Source: an uncultured bacterium (GTDB lineage Bacteria > Bipolaricaulota > Bipolaricaulia > UBA7950 > UBA9294). From it: 5,916 bases of DNA. The position numbers and the translations under genes are program-made. Numbering within the stretch: position 1 is the first letter of the stretch; every line of letters starts with the position of its first letter. Of this stretch, positions 1-5,916 are shown one piece after another. The notes under the pieces are model-generated. The model was not told where the DNA came from. It saw only the letters and a list, made by a program, of their open reading frames with translations, and made no database searches. The DNA lies in the NCBI GenBank assembly GCA_903859225.1, contig CAIOLV010000070.1, positions 1-5,916 on the forward strand, given 5' to 3'.

Positions 1-666
1 CCCGCCCTGCTCGTGCCCACGTCCGAGAGGAACCTCGACGAGATGTGGACGACGTTGCTCGCGTTGGCTGCGACCATCGAGCCCGAACCGCTGCGCGTCC
101 TCACGACGCGTCTCTTGACCAAGACCGCCGAGGAGTTCCGCGAACTCCCGGCCGCCGTCTCAAACCACCACGCCTACATCGGCGGGCTTCTCGAGCACAC
201 CCTCGAGGTCGCGGAGGGAGTGGCCCGGTTCGCGGAGGACCAGCCGGGGCTGCGACTCCACCGCGGGCTCGCGGTCGCCGGCGCTATTCTCCACGACATC
301 GGGAAGCTGGTGGAGTTCGAGAACCCCATCGCCCCACGCTACGGCTTCGCGGGGCAACTCATCGGACACCTCTTGCTCGGCCGAGATATGGTCCGCGATG
401 AGGCCAAGGCGCTCTCGTGGGCCGACCCGCGCATGCCCGTGCTACTCGAGCACATCCTCATCTCGCACCACGGCGAACTCGAGTACGCCGCCGCAATGGT
501 GCCGAAGAGCGCCGAAGCCGTCGCCGTCTACCATTTCGACAACCTCTCGGCCAAGCTCAACATGATCAAGACGCACATCGCCATGGACGGAGAGGAAGGC
601 GACTTCACGGATTGGGAGAGGAACATGGACCGCCGGTTCTTCAAGGGGTCTCTCTCCGACACCTGA
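1..666 (+). CDS. YhaM-type HD-domain 3'-5' exoribonuclease, 5'-truncated by window edge
   Basis: C-terminal part of a YhaM-family 3'-5' exonuclease, cytoplasmic and metal-dependent, in which an N-terminal OB-fold binds nucleic acid and an HD domain cleaves it. The frame is open to base 1. The first visible residues (PALLVPTSERNLDEMW) resemble the linker that follows the OB-fold in this family, so the GTG at 13 is probably an internal valine and the true start lies upstream. Counting from that codon as residue 1, the HD domain shows NHHAYIGGLLEH (51-62), the HD motif HDIGK (94-98), GHLLLG (119-124 region), SHHG (151-154) and a late aspartate in FDNLSAK (D176), so the metal-binding set looks intact. 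The C-terminus (WERNMDRRFFKG) is typical. About 220 residues are visible; the full family length is a little over 300. The gene ends at TGA 664-666, 136 nt before aspS, and is probably a separate transcript. Family assignment is confident; nuclease activity is inferred from homology. Confidence 0.87.
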   Translation, partial: PALLVPTSERNLDEMWTTLLALAATIEPEPLRVLTTRLLTKTAEEFRELPAAVSNHHAYIGGLLEHTLEVAEGVARFAEDQPGLRLHRGLAVAGAILHDIGKLVEFENPIAPRYGFAGQLIGHLLLGRDMVRDEAKALSWADPRMPVLLEHILISHHGELEYAAAMVPKSAEAVAVYHFDNLSAKLNMIKTHIAMDGEEGDFTDWERNMDRRFFKGSLSDT

Positions 667-712
667 GTCCGCGACTTCAGCACCGCGTGCCCTCGGTCCC
701 CCCGTGCGAGTG

Positions 713-733
713 CCTTGGCGTTACATGCCAAGG
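713..733. repeat. Inverted repeat (hairpin) between the HD nuclease gene and aspS
   Basis: A perfect 7-bp inverted repeat, CCTTGGC (713-719) and GCCAAGG (727-733). It extends by one G-T wobble pair (720/726) around a five-base loop. No T-run follows, so it is not a classic intrinsic terminator. It lies 47 nt after the upstream stop and just upstream of the predicted aspS -35 box, about 44 to 64 bases before the inferred transcription start. It could be a weak terminator or 3'-end stabiliser for the upstream mRNA, or an operator for aspS. The sequence alone does not decide between these. Confidence 0.45.
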
Positions 734-742
734 AGCGAGCGC

Positions 743-770
743 TTGCGACTCCCCCTCGCGGTACTACAAT
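743..770 (+). promoter_or_regulatory. Predicted sigma70-type promoter for aspS and downstream genes
   Basis: A -35 hexamer TTGCGA (743-748, four of six consensus bases) is separated by 16 nt from a -10 hexamer TACAAT (765-770, five of six). It is one of the few A/T-rich spots in the intergenic gap. Transcription would start near 777, giving a leader of roughly 25 nt that carries the ribosome binding site and leaves no room for a T-box or riboswitch. No other promoter of similar quality was noticed between the genes downstream, so it may drive the whole run from aspS onward. Confidence 0.6.
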
Positions 771-788
771 CGGCGCATCGTATCTTTC

Positions 789-793
789 GGAGG
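789..793 (+). promoter_or_regulatory. Ribosome binding site of aspS
   Basis: GGAGG lies 9 nt upstream of the ATG at 803. It supports that start over the in-frame upstream codons at 704 and 725, which would add residues unlike any AspRS and would lie upstream of the predicted transcription start. Confidence 0.75.
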
Positions 794-802
794 TCTCACG
801 CT

Positions 803-2548
803 ATGCGCACTGCGTACTGCGGTCAGTTGTCGGCGACCGACGTCGGTCGAAACGTGAAGCTCGCGGGATGGGTGAACCGTCGTCGCGATCTCGGAAAGCT
901 CACGTTCGTCGACCTTCGTGACCACACCGGACTCGTGCAGCTCCTCTTCGGCGACGACCGCAACGACCTCCTAGACGCGCACACCCTGAACCGCGAGGAC
1001 GTCCTCCTCGTTGAAGGGACGATCCAGAGACGCTCGGCGGGCAACCTCAACCTGGAGATGAAGACAGGGGAGATCGAGGTCCGGGTCGAGCGGATGTCCA
1101 TCGCAAATCGGTCGAAGACGCCGCCCTTCCTCGTGGAGGGCGATGGAGCGGATGCGACCGAGGAGACACGGCTTCGCTATCGATACGTTGACCTGCGGCG
1201 CGAGCGCCTGCAAAACGCTCTCCGCATGCGGCACCGCACGTTCAAGGCAACGCGCGATTTCTTCTCCAACCGCGGTTTTGTCGAGATCGAGACGCCGGTC
1301 CTGACGAAGTCCACGCCGGAAGGGGCACGCGACTTTCTCGTCCCCAGCCGCATGCATCGGGGGACGTTCTACGCTCTGCCGCAATCGCCGCAGCTGTTCA
1401 AGCAGTTGCTCATGGTGGGAGGCATCGACCGCTACTTCCAGCTCGTCAAGTGCTTCCGCGACGAGGACCTCCGCGCCGATCGACAGCCCGAGTTCACGCA
1501 ACTCGACGTTGAGGTGTCTTTCCCCAGCAGTCCGGAGGAGATCTACGCACTGATCGAGGCGGCCGTGGCTCACATCTATCGGGAGGTCCTGGGCGTCGAA
1601 CTCTCGCTCCCGTTCCCGCGGCTCACCCACGCCGAGGCCATGCGCCGCTTCGGAATCGACAAACCGGACATGCGTTTCGGCATGGAAATCCTCGACGTCT
1701 CGGCGATCGTCCGCCATTCCGGATTCCGCGTGTTTGCCGAAGCCGTCGCGTCGGGCGGCAGCGTGGCCGGGATCCTCGCCAAGGGGTACGCAAGCGCTTC
1801 GCGGGCAACCCTCAACCAACTCCAGGCCGTGGTCGTCGCCGCCGGCGCGAAGGGCCTCTCCTGGGTGAAGGTCGAGGATCCGATCGTGTCGCCGATCGCC
1901 AAGTTCCTGACCGCAGAGGAGATGGCCGCTCTCGTCGCCGCGTTCGGGGCCGAGCGTGGCGACCTTCTCCTCTTGCTCGCCGGGCAGGGGATCGCGAAGC
2001 CGCTCGGAGAGCTTCGATTGACCGTGGCGCGCCAGCGGTCCCTCGCCGTCTCGGGATGGAAGTTCCTTTGGGTCACCGATTTCCCGCTGTTCGAGCTGGA
2101 CGAGGAGGGAAACCTGGCGAGCGCACACCACGCGTTCACCTCGCTTCGGCCGGAAGACATCGAGAAGATCGAGACGGATCCTCTCAACATCCCTTCCTAC
2201 GCCTACGACCTTGTTCTCAACGGGACGGAACTCGGGAGCGGAAGCATCCGTATCCACTCGCGCGAGCTTCAGGAACGCATCTTCCGGCGACTCGGCATCA
2301 CGCCAGAGGATGCCGACCTTCGGTTCGGCTGGTTCCTCCAGGGGCTGGAGTACGGCGCGCCACCGCACGGCGGCTTTGCACTCGGCATGGACCGCCTCGT
2401 CATGATCATGGCCGGAGAGGCTTCGCTCCGCGACGTCATCGCATTCCCGAAGACGGCCAACGGGATGTGCCCACTCACGGACGCGCCGATGGCGGCATCT
2501 CCCAAGCAGCTCGCAGAGCTTGGCATCCGAGTGGAGGATGCCAGGTGA
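803..2548 (+). CDS. aspS: Aspartyl-tRNA synthetase, bacterial type
   Basis: Class IIb aminoacyl-tRNA synthetase, 581 aa, that charges tRNA-Asp with aspartate using ATP in the cytoplasm as a homodimer. The start at ATG 803 gives the canonical N-terminus MRTAYCGQL. Regions in order: OB-fold anticodon-binding domain (about 1-105, with GWVNRRRDLG at 22-31); catalytic core with motif 1 and the aspartate-binding region (ETPVLTKSTPEGARDF, 163-178) and QSPQLFKQ (194-201); motif 2 (FRDEDLRADRQPEFTQLD, 218-235); bacterial GAD insertion (about 280-420); motif 3 (GGFALGMDR, 523-531, with the ATP-binding Arg531); and a C-terminal FPKT segment (548-551). Length is close to E. coli AspRS (590 aa) and no frameshift is seen. 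Leu30 matches the E. coli type of anticodon loop, whereas Gly80 sits where tRNA-Asn-tolerant enzymes tend to have glycine, so discrimination is uncertain. Its TGA overlaps the next start (GTGA), which implies translational coupling to the DUF4129 gene. Confidence 0.98.
   Translation: MRTAYCGQLSATDVGRNVKLAGWVNRRRDLGKLTFVDLRDHTGLVQLLFGDDRNDLLDAHTLNREDVLLVEGTIQRRSAGNLNLEMKTGEIEVRVERMSIANRSKTPPFLVEGDGADATEETRLRYRYVDLRRERLQNALRMRHRTFKATRDFFSNRGFVEIETPVLTKSTPEGARDFLVPSRMHRGTFYALPQSPQLFKQLLMVGGIDRYFQLVKCFRDEDLRADRQPEFTQLDVEVSFPSSPEEIYALIEAAVAHIYREVLGVELSLPFPRLTHAEAMRRFGIDKPDMRFGMEILDVSAIVRHSGFRVFAEAVASGGSVAGILAKGYASASRATLNQLQAVVVAAGAKGLSWVKVEDPIVSPIAKFLTAEEMAALVAAFGAERGDLLLLLAGQGIAKPLGELRLTVARQRSLAVSGWKFLWVTDFPLFELDEEGNLASAHHAFTSLRPEDIEKIETDPLNIPSYAYDLVLNGTELGSGSIRIHSRELQERIFRRLGITPEDADLRFGWFLQGLEYGAPPHGGFALGMDRLVMIMAGEASLRDVIAFPKTANGMCPLTDAPMAASPKQLAELGIRVEDAR
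2533..2537 (+). promoter_or_regulatory. Ribosome binding site inside the aspS 3' end, for the DUF4129 gene
   Basis: GGAGG inside the last codons of aspS sits 7 nt before the GTG at 2545. This decides the start of the DUF4129 protein. The reading frame is open far upstream, into aspS back to about 2056, but that extension is arginine- and histidine-rich shadow sequence. Confidence 0.7.
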
Positions 2549-3489
2549 GTGGACGCGCCGCGCCGTGGATCGCCGTCGCCGCCCTCCTTGGACTGGTCGT
2601 GCTGTCGATTTTCCTCGCCGCCTCGCTCGGGCAAGTCAAGCTCACGGAGGGAAGCGCATTCGACGAGACGATCGGCAACGCGCCCCCTGCCTGGGCCTAC
2701 GGCCTTCGCCCGGGAGAACTTGCTCCGCTCCGCACGATCGACTACATCCTGGCGTACGGGCCGCTCGGGCTCATCGTCCTGTGCGGCCTTGTCTTCATCA
2801 CGATGCACCTCCACCAGAACATAGGGTATCGGCGGCACGGCGCACTTCGGGTGACGCTCTTGGTCGTCGGGGTGGTCATGGTCATGGCTTGGATGGCCCG
2901 GGACCAGCTCGCCAAGTCACTCGAGGAGGAGGTGCCCGCCGCCTCGCAGGCTGAGGTCACCGCCGACATCGGCGAGCCGGCAGCGGCCCCCGTCACCGGT
3001 GTGCAGGTAGAGCCCAACACGCCAGCCACTCAAGCGAGGACAACGTCCGCCCTTCTCCAAGTTGCGTTCGGACTGCTCGCGCTCGGCGCGTCAGCCGGAC
3101 TCATCATCGCCGCGACGCGGCTGAGGCCGCCGAAGCCGAAAGCGCCGCCGCCCCGAGAGTCAGGTATCAGGGATTCCGTTGACAACGCGCTCGCGAAGCT
3201 CCGACTCGGCCGCGATGCGGCCGGCGTCGTCGAGGAGTGCTATCGCGACATGGTGCGGGCATTCGCCGAATCATCCGGCGTTGACCCGAGTCCTCTGACC
3301 CCGCGCGAGTTCGCCCGCTCCCTCGAATCGATGGGCCTCGGCGGGCAGCCCCTCGAGGAGCTGACGTCCCTGTTCGAGCTCGTGCGCTACGGCCGGCGCC
3401 CGGATGATCCTTTGGCGCCGCGCGCTCTGCGCTGCATGATGCAACTCCACGACAACCTCCTCAGGGCGCCGGAACCGGCAAGCTCATGA
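2545..3489 (+). CDS. Four-TM membrane protein with C-terminal DUF4129 domain
   Basis: A 314-aa integral membrane protein. Hydrophobic segments lie at about 8-28, 66-88, 101-118 and 168-192. Positive charges at the 89-102 loop (YRRHGALR) and after the last segment (RLRPPKPK) predict both termini inside. The 119-167 region is an Ala/Pro/Glu-rich, probably disordered outer loop. After a proline-rich linker (194-204), residues 211-306 match the DUF4129 family: NALAKLRLGRDAAGVVEECYR, then LTPREFARSL (251-260) and FELVRYGRRP (277-286). DUF4129 is usually the cytoplasmic tail of TgpA-like membrane transglutaminases or a neighbour of MoxR/DUF58 genes. No transglutaminase domain is present, so this is a stand-alone form. 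The GTG start is supported by GGAGG 7 nt upstream and overlaps the aspS stop; the end overlaps the next ATG (ATGA). Its biochemical role is unknown; I infer a membrane adaptor for the ATPase module. Confidence 0.85.
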   Translation: MSGRAAPWIAVAALLGLVVLSIFLAASLGQVKLTEGSAFDETIGNAPPAWAYGLRPGELAPLRTIDYILAYGPLGLIVLCGLVFITMHLHQNIGYRRHGALRVTLLVVGVVMVMAWMARDQLAKSLEEEVPAASQAEVTADIGEPAAAPVTGVQVEPNTPATQARTTSALLQVAFGLLALGASAGLIIAATRLRPPKPKAPPPRESGIRDSVDNALAKLRLGRDAAGVVEECYRDMVRAFAESSGVDPSPLTPREFARSLESMGLGGQPLEELTSLFELVRYGRRPDDPLAPRALRCMMQLHDNLLRAPEPASS

Positions 3490-4025
3490 CGAAGAAACCC
3501 TCGTTCCTCGCGCCCGCCGTCGCAGCCCTCGTTCTGCTGTTCCTCGTTCTCGCGGCGCTGGGCGTCCCGATGCGGCACGGCGCGTCTCTCTGGGAGGCCA
3601 TCGCCGTGCTGCCGCAGGCCGTGTTGTGGGTGGTCCCGCCGATCCTTGCGACACCCATCCTCATGGCGCTGGCCTTTCGGATCCGCCCGCATTGGCACAG
3701 ACTCCGCGATCCGGAACCCACGGTCGTGCCCACGGGGTCCCTGGCTCCGATCGCCGAAGCACTGCGGGCCGTAGACGGGAGTCGGTTGGCACGCTCGCGG
3801 GTCCTCGCGCGCTTGACGCGTCTGGCTTCGGATCTCGCGATGTCTCAGCACGGTGGGACGGGGGAATCGGCGTGGGTGGCGGCGCAGCGCAGGCTGCGCC
3901 AACGCAACCCGCGTGTCGCTCGCTTTCTGGACCGCGAAGGCCTCTCGCACCTTTCTGGACCCGAGTTCACCGACCTCGTTCGGGCGACTCTCGCTGAACT
4001 GGAACGCCAACAAGAGGAGGCGTAG
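3486..4025 (+). CDS. Small two-TM protein of the MoxR/DUF58 cluster, family not recognised
   Basis: A 179-aa protein I cannot assign to a named family. Two hydrophobic segments (about 8-28 and 38-64) form a hairpin. MTKK at the front and RIRPHWHRLR after the second segment predict both ends in the cytoplasm. The remaining ~115 residues are soluble and charged, probably mostly helical, with Arg-rich stretches at 100-113 (RLARSRVLARLTRL) and 135-147, and an acidic end (ELERQQEEA). There are no cysteines and no visible catalytic motif. The ATG at 3486 overlaps the upstream stop, and no good Shine-Dalgarno precedes it, so translation probably depends on re-initiation after the DUF4129 gene. The stop TAG directly abuts the MoxR start. 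Position suggests a membrane-anchored partner of the ATPase. Small membrane proteins between DUF4129 and MoxR/DUF58 genes occur in other genomes, but I cannot show homology here. Confidence 0.8.
   Translation: MTKKPSFLAPAVAALVLLFLVLAALGVPMRHGASLWEAIAVLPQAVLWVVPPILATPILMALAFRIRPHWHRLRDPEPTVVPTGSLAPIAEALRAVDGSRLARSRVLARLTRLASDLAMSQHGGTGESAWVAAQRRLRQRNPRVARFLDREGLSHLSGPEFTDLVRATLAELERQQEEA
4014..4020 (+). promoter_or_regulatory. Strong ribosome binding site for the MoxR gene
   Basis: GAGGAGG lies 5 nt before the ATG at 4026, within the last codons of the preceding gene. It is the strongest Shine-Dalgarno in the cluster, which would fit a need for more ATPase than membrane partners. Confidence 0.65.
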
Positions 4026-4976
4026 ATGAACGTAGAGCAAGTCAAGGAGCGCTCCGCCGCCATCGTGCGGGAAGTGGGTCGCGCCGTCGTCGGCAAGGAC
4101 GACGTCCTTCGTCAGGTCGCCGCGACGATTCTCGCCGGCGGGCACGTCCTGTTCGTCGACAACCCCGGTCTGGCCAAGACGCTCATCGCGCGCAGCTTCG
4201 CCCGCGTTCTCGGTCTCGACTTCCGACGAATCCAGTTCACCCCGGATCTCTTGCCTGGCGACATCACGGGCTCGCACATCTTCGACCGCGAGACGGGCAA
4301 GTTCGTCCTCGCGCCCGGCCCCATCTTCGCGAACGTGGTCCTCGCCGATGAGGTCAACCGCGCCACGCCCAAGACGCAGTCGGCGGTCCTCGAGGCGATG
4401 CAGGAGATGCAGGTTTCGATAGCCGGCGACACAAGACGGCTGCCGCAACCGTTCGTCGTGCTCGCCACACAGAACCCGATCGAGTACGAGGGCACGTTCC
4501 CGCTTCCCGAAGCTCAACTCGACCGGTTCATGGTCCGACTCGCCGTTGGCTACCCCACGGCGTCGGACGAGGTGGAGATTCTTCACCGTCGGGCGGCACG
4601 ACGCGACGATGAGGTCGCGCTCGAACCCGTGACCAACGCAGAGGAACTCCTTGCCATGCGGCATGCCGTTGAGGCCGTGATCATCGATGACGAGCTGACG
4701 ACCTACATTGTGGAGCTTGTCGGCCGCACGCGCGCGCACCCCAGCGTCTACGTCGGCGCGAGCCCGCGGGGATCGCTCGCCCTGTTCAAGCTAGCCCGGG
4801 CCTGGGCGGCGATCGAAGGTCGCGACTACGTCATTCCGGACGACGTCAAGCGATTCGCCGTCTCCGCCCTCGCGCACCGAATGATCCTGCGGCCGGAGTT
4901 CTGGACCCGTCACGCGTCGACAGAGGCCGTAGTCCAATCCGTGCTCGACTCGACGATGGTTCCGAAGGTGTCCTAG
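4026..4976 (+). CDS. MoxR-family AAA+ ATPase
   Basis: A 316-aa cytoplasmic AAA+ ATPase of the MoxR group (AAA_3 plus AAA_lid_2), which use ATP hydrolysis as ring oligomers to remodel or mature client proteins, often membrane or cofactor-bearing ones. Motifs: Walker A DNPGLAKT (45-52, Lys51), with Asp in place of the usual first glycine; the family signature FTPDLLPGDITG (71-82); Walker B VVLADE (104-109); NRATPKTQSAVLEAMQE (111-127); sensor 1 ATQN (147-150); EGTFPLPEAQLDRF (155-168), whose Arg167 is a candidate arginine finger; and sensor 2 GASPRGSLAL (244-253, Arg248), then the lid (IPDDVK, 270-275). Length is normal for the family. The start at ATG 4026 has GAGGAGG 5 nt upstream and directly abuts the previous stop. 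One base separates its TAG from the DUF58 start; MoxR-DUF58 adjacency is the classic arrangement. The moxR symbol is withheld because the subfamily and substrate are unknown. Confidence 0.95.
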   Translation: MNVEQVKERSAAIVREVGRAVVGKDDVLRQVAATILAGGHVLFVDNPGLAKTLIARSFARVLGLDFRRIQFTPDLLPGDITGSHIFDRETGKFVLAPGPIFANVVLADEVNRATPKTQSAVLEAMQEMQVSIAGDTRRLPQPFVVLATQNPIEYEGTFPLPEAQLDRFMVRLAVGYPTASDEVEILHRRAARRDDEVALEPVTNAEELLAMRHAVEAVIIDDELTTYIVELVGRTRAHPSVYVGASPRGSLALFKLARAWAAIEGRDYVIPDDVKRFAVSALAHRMILRPEFWTRHASTEAVVQSVLDSTMVPKVS

Positions 4977-4977
4977 G

Positions 4978-5916
4978 ATGGGGAGTGACCGCCGGTTTCC
5001 CGTGGGACTCCTGTTCGGGACGGCGTTCGTCGTCGCCGGCCTCTACGGCCGGTCGCCGGCACTGCTCCTCCTCGGCGTGCCGCTTCTCGTCTACGCAGCC
5101 TCGCTCCTCCTGTCCCACGCCATGATCGAGCGGCCCGTCCTCGAGGCCACGCGCTCGCCGTCGTCCGGCCGCGTGACGGAGGGCGACACCGTCAAGATGG
5201 ACCTCTCCGTGACGAACAGCGGTCCTGCCGTGTCCTTCGCGGCCGTGCTCGACGAGATTCCGGATGGCACTGCGCTCGTCTCCGGCGAGCCCGTATTCTG
5301 CGGACCTCTCCCCAACGGCGAAACCGTGACGGCGACGTACACCCTGAGAGCGGATCGCGGCGTGCATGTGCAGGCCACGATCCGCGTCCTCGTCTGGGCC
5401 CGCCTCGGTCTGTCGCTCGACGAATACCGTTTCGACTGCTCGACGTTCGTCGCCGCGCTGCCGCGCATCGAGACGCTGCCCACAATTCGGATCCGTCCGC
5501 GAAAAACGCACACCGCCGTCGGCCCGGTCAAGGCGCGCGTCGCCGGACCCGGGGTCGAGTTCTTCGGTTGCCGCGCCTACGTTCCCGGCGACGACATTCG
5601 CCGCGTGAACTGGCGCTCCTTCGCGAAGTACGACCGGCCCTTCGTCAACGAGCACGAAGACGAGCGCATGACGGACGTCATCGTCGTCCTCGACGTCCGC
5701 GTCACGGCCCATGTCCGCTCCGGCGTCGAGTCGACGTTCGAGCCTTCTTGCCGCGCCGCGGCGAGCCTCGTCGCACACTTCATCCGCCAGGGCAATCGCG
5801 TCGGGTTCCTCCTGTACGGCCAGACGGTCGACTGGATCCAGCCGGCAGGCGGTCGCTTCCACCTGGAGAAGATCCTGGGAACGATCGCCCGTGCGCACCC
5901 CGCAAGAAGCTTCGCC
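4978..5916 (+). CDS. DUF58 domain membrane protein, 3'-truncated by window edge
   Basis: The first 313 residues of a DUF58 protein; the frame is open to the last base. Two hydrophobic segments (about 8-22 and 28-46) form an N-terminal membrane hairpin. Residues ~52-160 look like a beta-sandwich (TEGDTVKMDLSVTNSGP at 67-83, then a RGVHVQ element at 127-132). The DUF58 hallmark follows: GVEFFGCRAYVPGDDIRRVNW (192-212, slightly varied) and the NEHEDE segment (224-229). A VWA-like core starts at DVIVVLDVRV (233-242). The metal site normally reading DxSxS is DVRVT here (239-243), so metal binding is doubtful. DUF58 proteins are encoded next to MoxR ATPases and are thought to be their partners in membrane-linked assembly or stress functions. 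The ATG at 4978 lies one base after the MoxR stop, with only a modest AAGGTG 7 nt upstream, so coupling to moxR translation is likely. The C-terminal end is outside the window. Confidence 0.92.
   Translation, partial: MGSDRRFPVGLLFGTAFVVAGLYGRSPALLLLGVPLLVYAASLLLSHAMIERPVLEATRSPSSGRVTEGDTVKMDLSVTNSGPAVSFAAVLDEIPDGTALVSGEPVFCGPLPNGETVTATYTLRADRGVHVQATIRVLVWARLGLSLDEYRFDCSTFVAALPRIETLPTIRIRPRKTHTAVGPVKARVAGPGVEFFGCRAYVPGDDIRRVNWRSFAKYDRPFVNEHEDERMTDVIVVLDVRVTAHVRSGVESTFEPSCRAAASLVAHFIRQGNRVGFLLYGQTVDWIQPAGGRFHLEKILGTIARAHPARSFA

Noticed and set aside
713..733. Intrinsic terminator for the HD nuclease gene
   Set aside because: The hairpin is real but short, and no T-run follows, so I report it only as an inverted repeat.
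704..802. Upstream in-frame start for aspS at 704 or 725
   Set aside because: It would place the coding start upstream of the predicted promoter and add residues not seen in AspRS. ATG 803 has GGAGG at 9 nt and the canonical MRTxYCG start.
777..802. T-box or other riboswitch leader for aspS
   Set aside because: The inferred leader is only about 25 nt and is mostly ribosome binding site, so no such RNA can fit.
971..2368. Long open frame on the minus strand (about 465 codons) opposite aspS
   Set aside because: It lies entirely antisense to a clearly real aspS. Its translation is charged, low-complexity and matches no family. Long antisense frames are expected in GC-rich genes with biased third positions.
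2056..2544. Possible N-terminal extension of the DUF4129 protein into aspS
   Set aside because: The frame is open, but the added residues are Arg/His/Gly-rich and overlap essential aspS sequence. GTG 2545 has a good ribosome binding site and starts right before a membrane segment.
3387..4739. Long minus-strand open frame (about 450 codons) opposite the two-TM protein and MoxR genes
   Set aside because: The translation is Arg/Asp/His-rich with no domain or hydrophobic pattern. The plus-strand genes here have motifs, ribosome binding sites and operon spacing.
4727..4740. Alternating CG/CA tract as a possible Z-DNA or repeat element
   Set aside because: It is short, inside the MoxR coding frame, and encodes the expected residues GRTRAHP; codon bias explains it.
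4846..5898. Minus-strand open frame (about 350 codons) opposite the DUF58 gene
   Set aside because: The plus-strand frame from 4978 to the window end carries the full DUF58 signature; the antisense product is compositionally biased shadow sequence.

Overview
The window is a compact, all-plus-strand piece of a GC-rich bacterial chromosome. Codons are strongly G/C-biased at third positions, and several starts have good Shine-Dalgarno sequences. The aspartyl-tRNA synthetase has the bacterial architecture, with the long GAD insertion between motifs 2 and 3, so the host is a bacterium rather than an archaeon. I cannot place it more precisely. The gene content would fit an uncultured GC-rich lineage, but that is only a guess. 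There is no sign of mobile elements, CRISPR, tRNA or rRNA.

Layout. (1) Positions 1-666 hold the 3' part of a YhaM-type HD-domain 3'-5' exoribonuclease gene; its N-terminal OB-fold would lie upstream of the window. (2) Positions 667-802 are the only real intergenic gap. It contains an inverted repeat, a convincing sigma70-like promoter and a strong ribosome binding site. (3) Positions 803-2548 are aspS, complete. (4) From 2545 to the window end runs a tightly packed cluster: a four-TM protein with a C-terminal DUF4129 domain, a 179-residue two-TM protein I do not recognise, a MoxR-family AAA+ ATPase, and a DUF58 protein cut off by the window end. The junctions are a GTGA overlap, an ATGA overlap, 0 nt and 1 nt, so aspS and the four downstream genes are probably one transcript from the promoter near 743-770.

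Working together. MoxR ATPases and DUF58 proteins are a recurring pair, and DUF4129 domains usually accompany them, commonly on the C-terminus of a membrane transglutaminase. Here DUF4129 is on a separate membrane protein, and a second small membrane protein sits between it and the ATPase. The inferred picture is a membrane-bound assembly or maturation module: the ATPase remodels or loads clients, the DUF58 protein is the membrane-anchored partner with a degenerate VWA-like domain, and the two small membrane proteins supply cytoplasmic docking domains. No substrate can be named from this window. The most unusual features are translational coupling of this module to aspS and the unrecognised 179-residue component.
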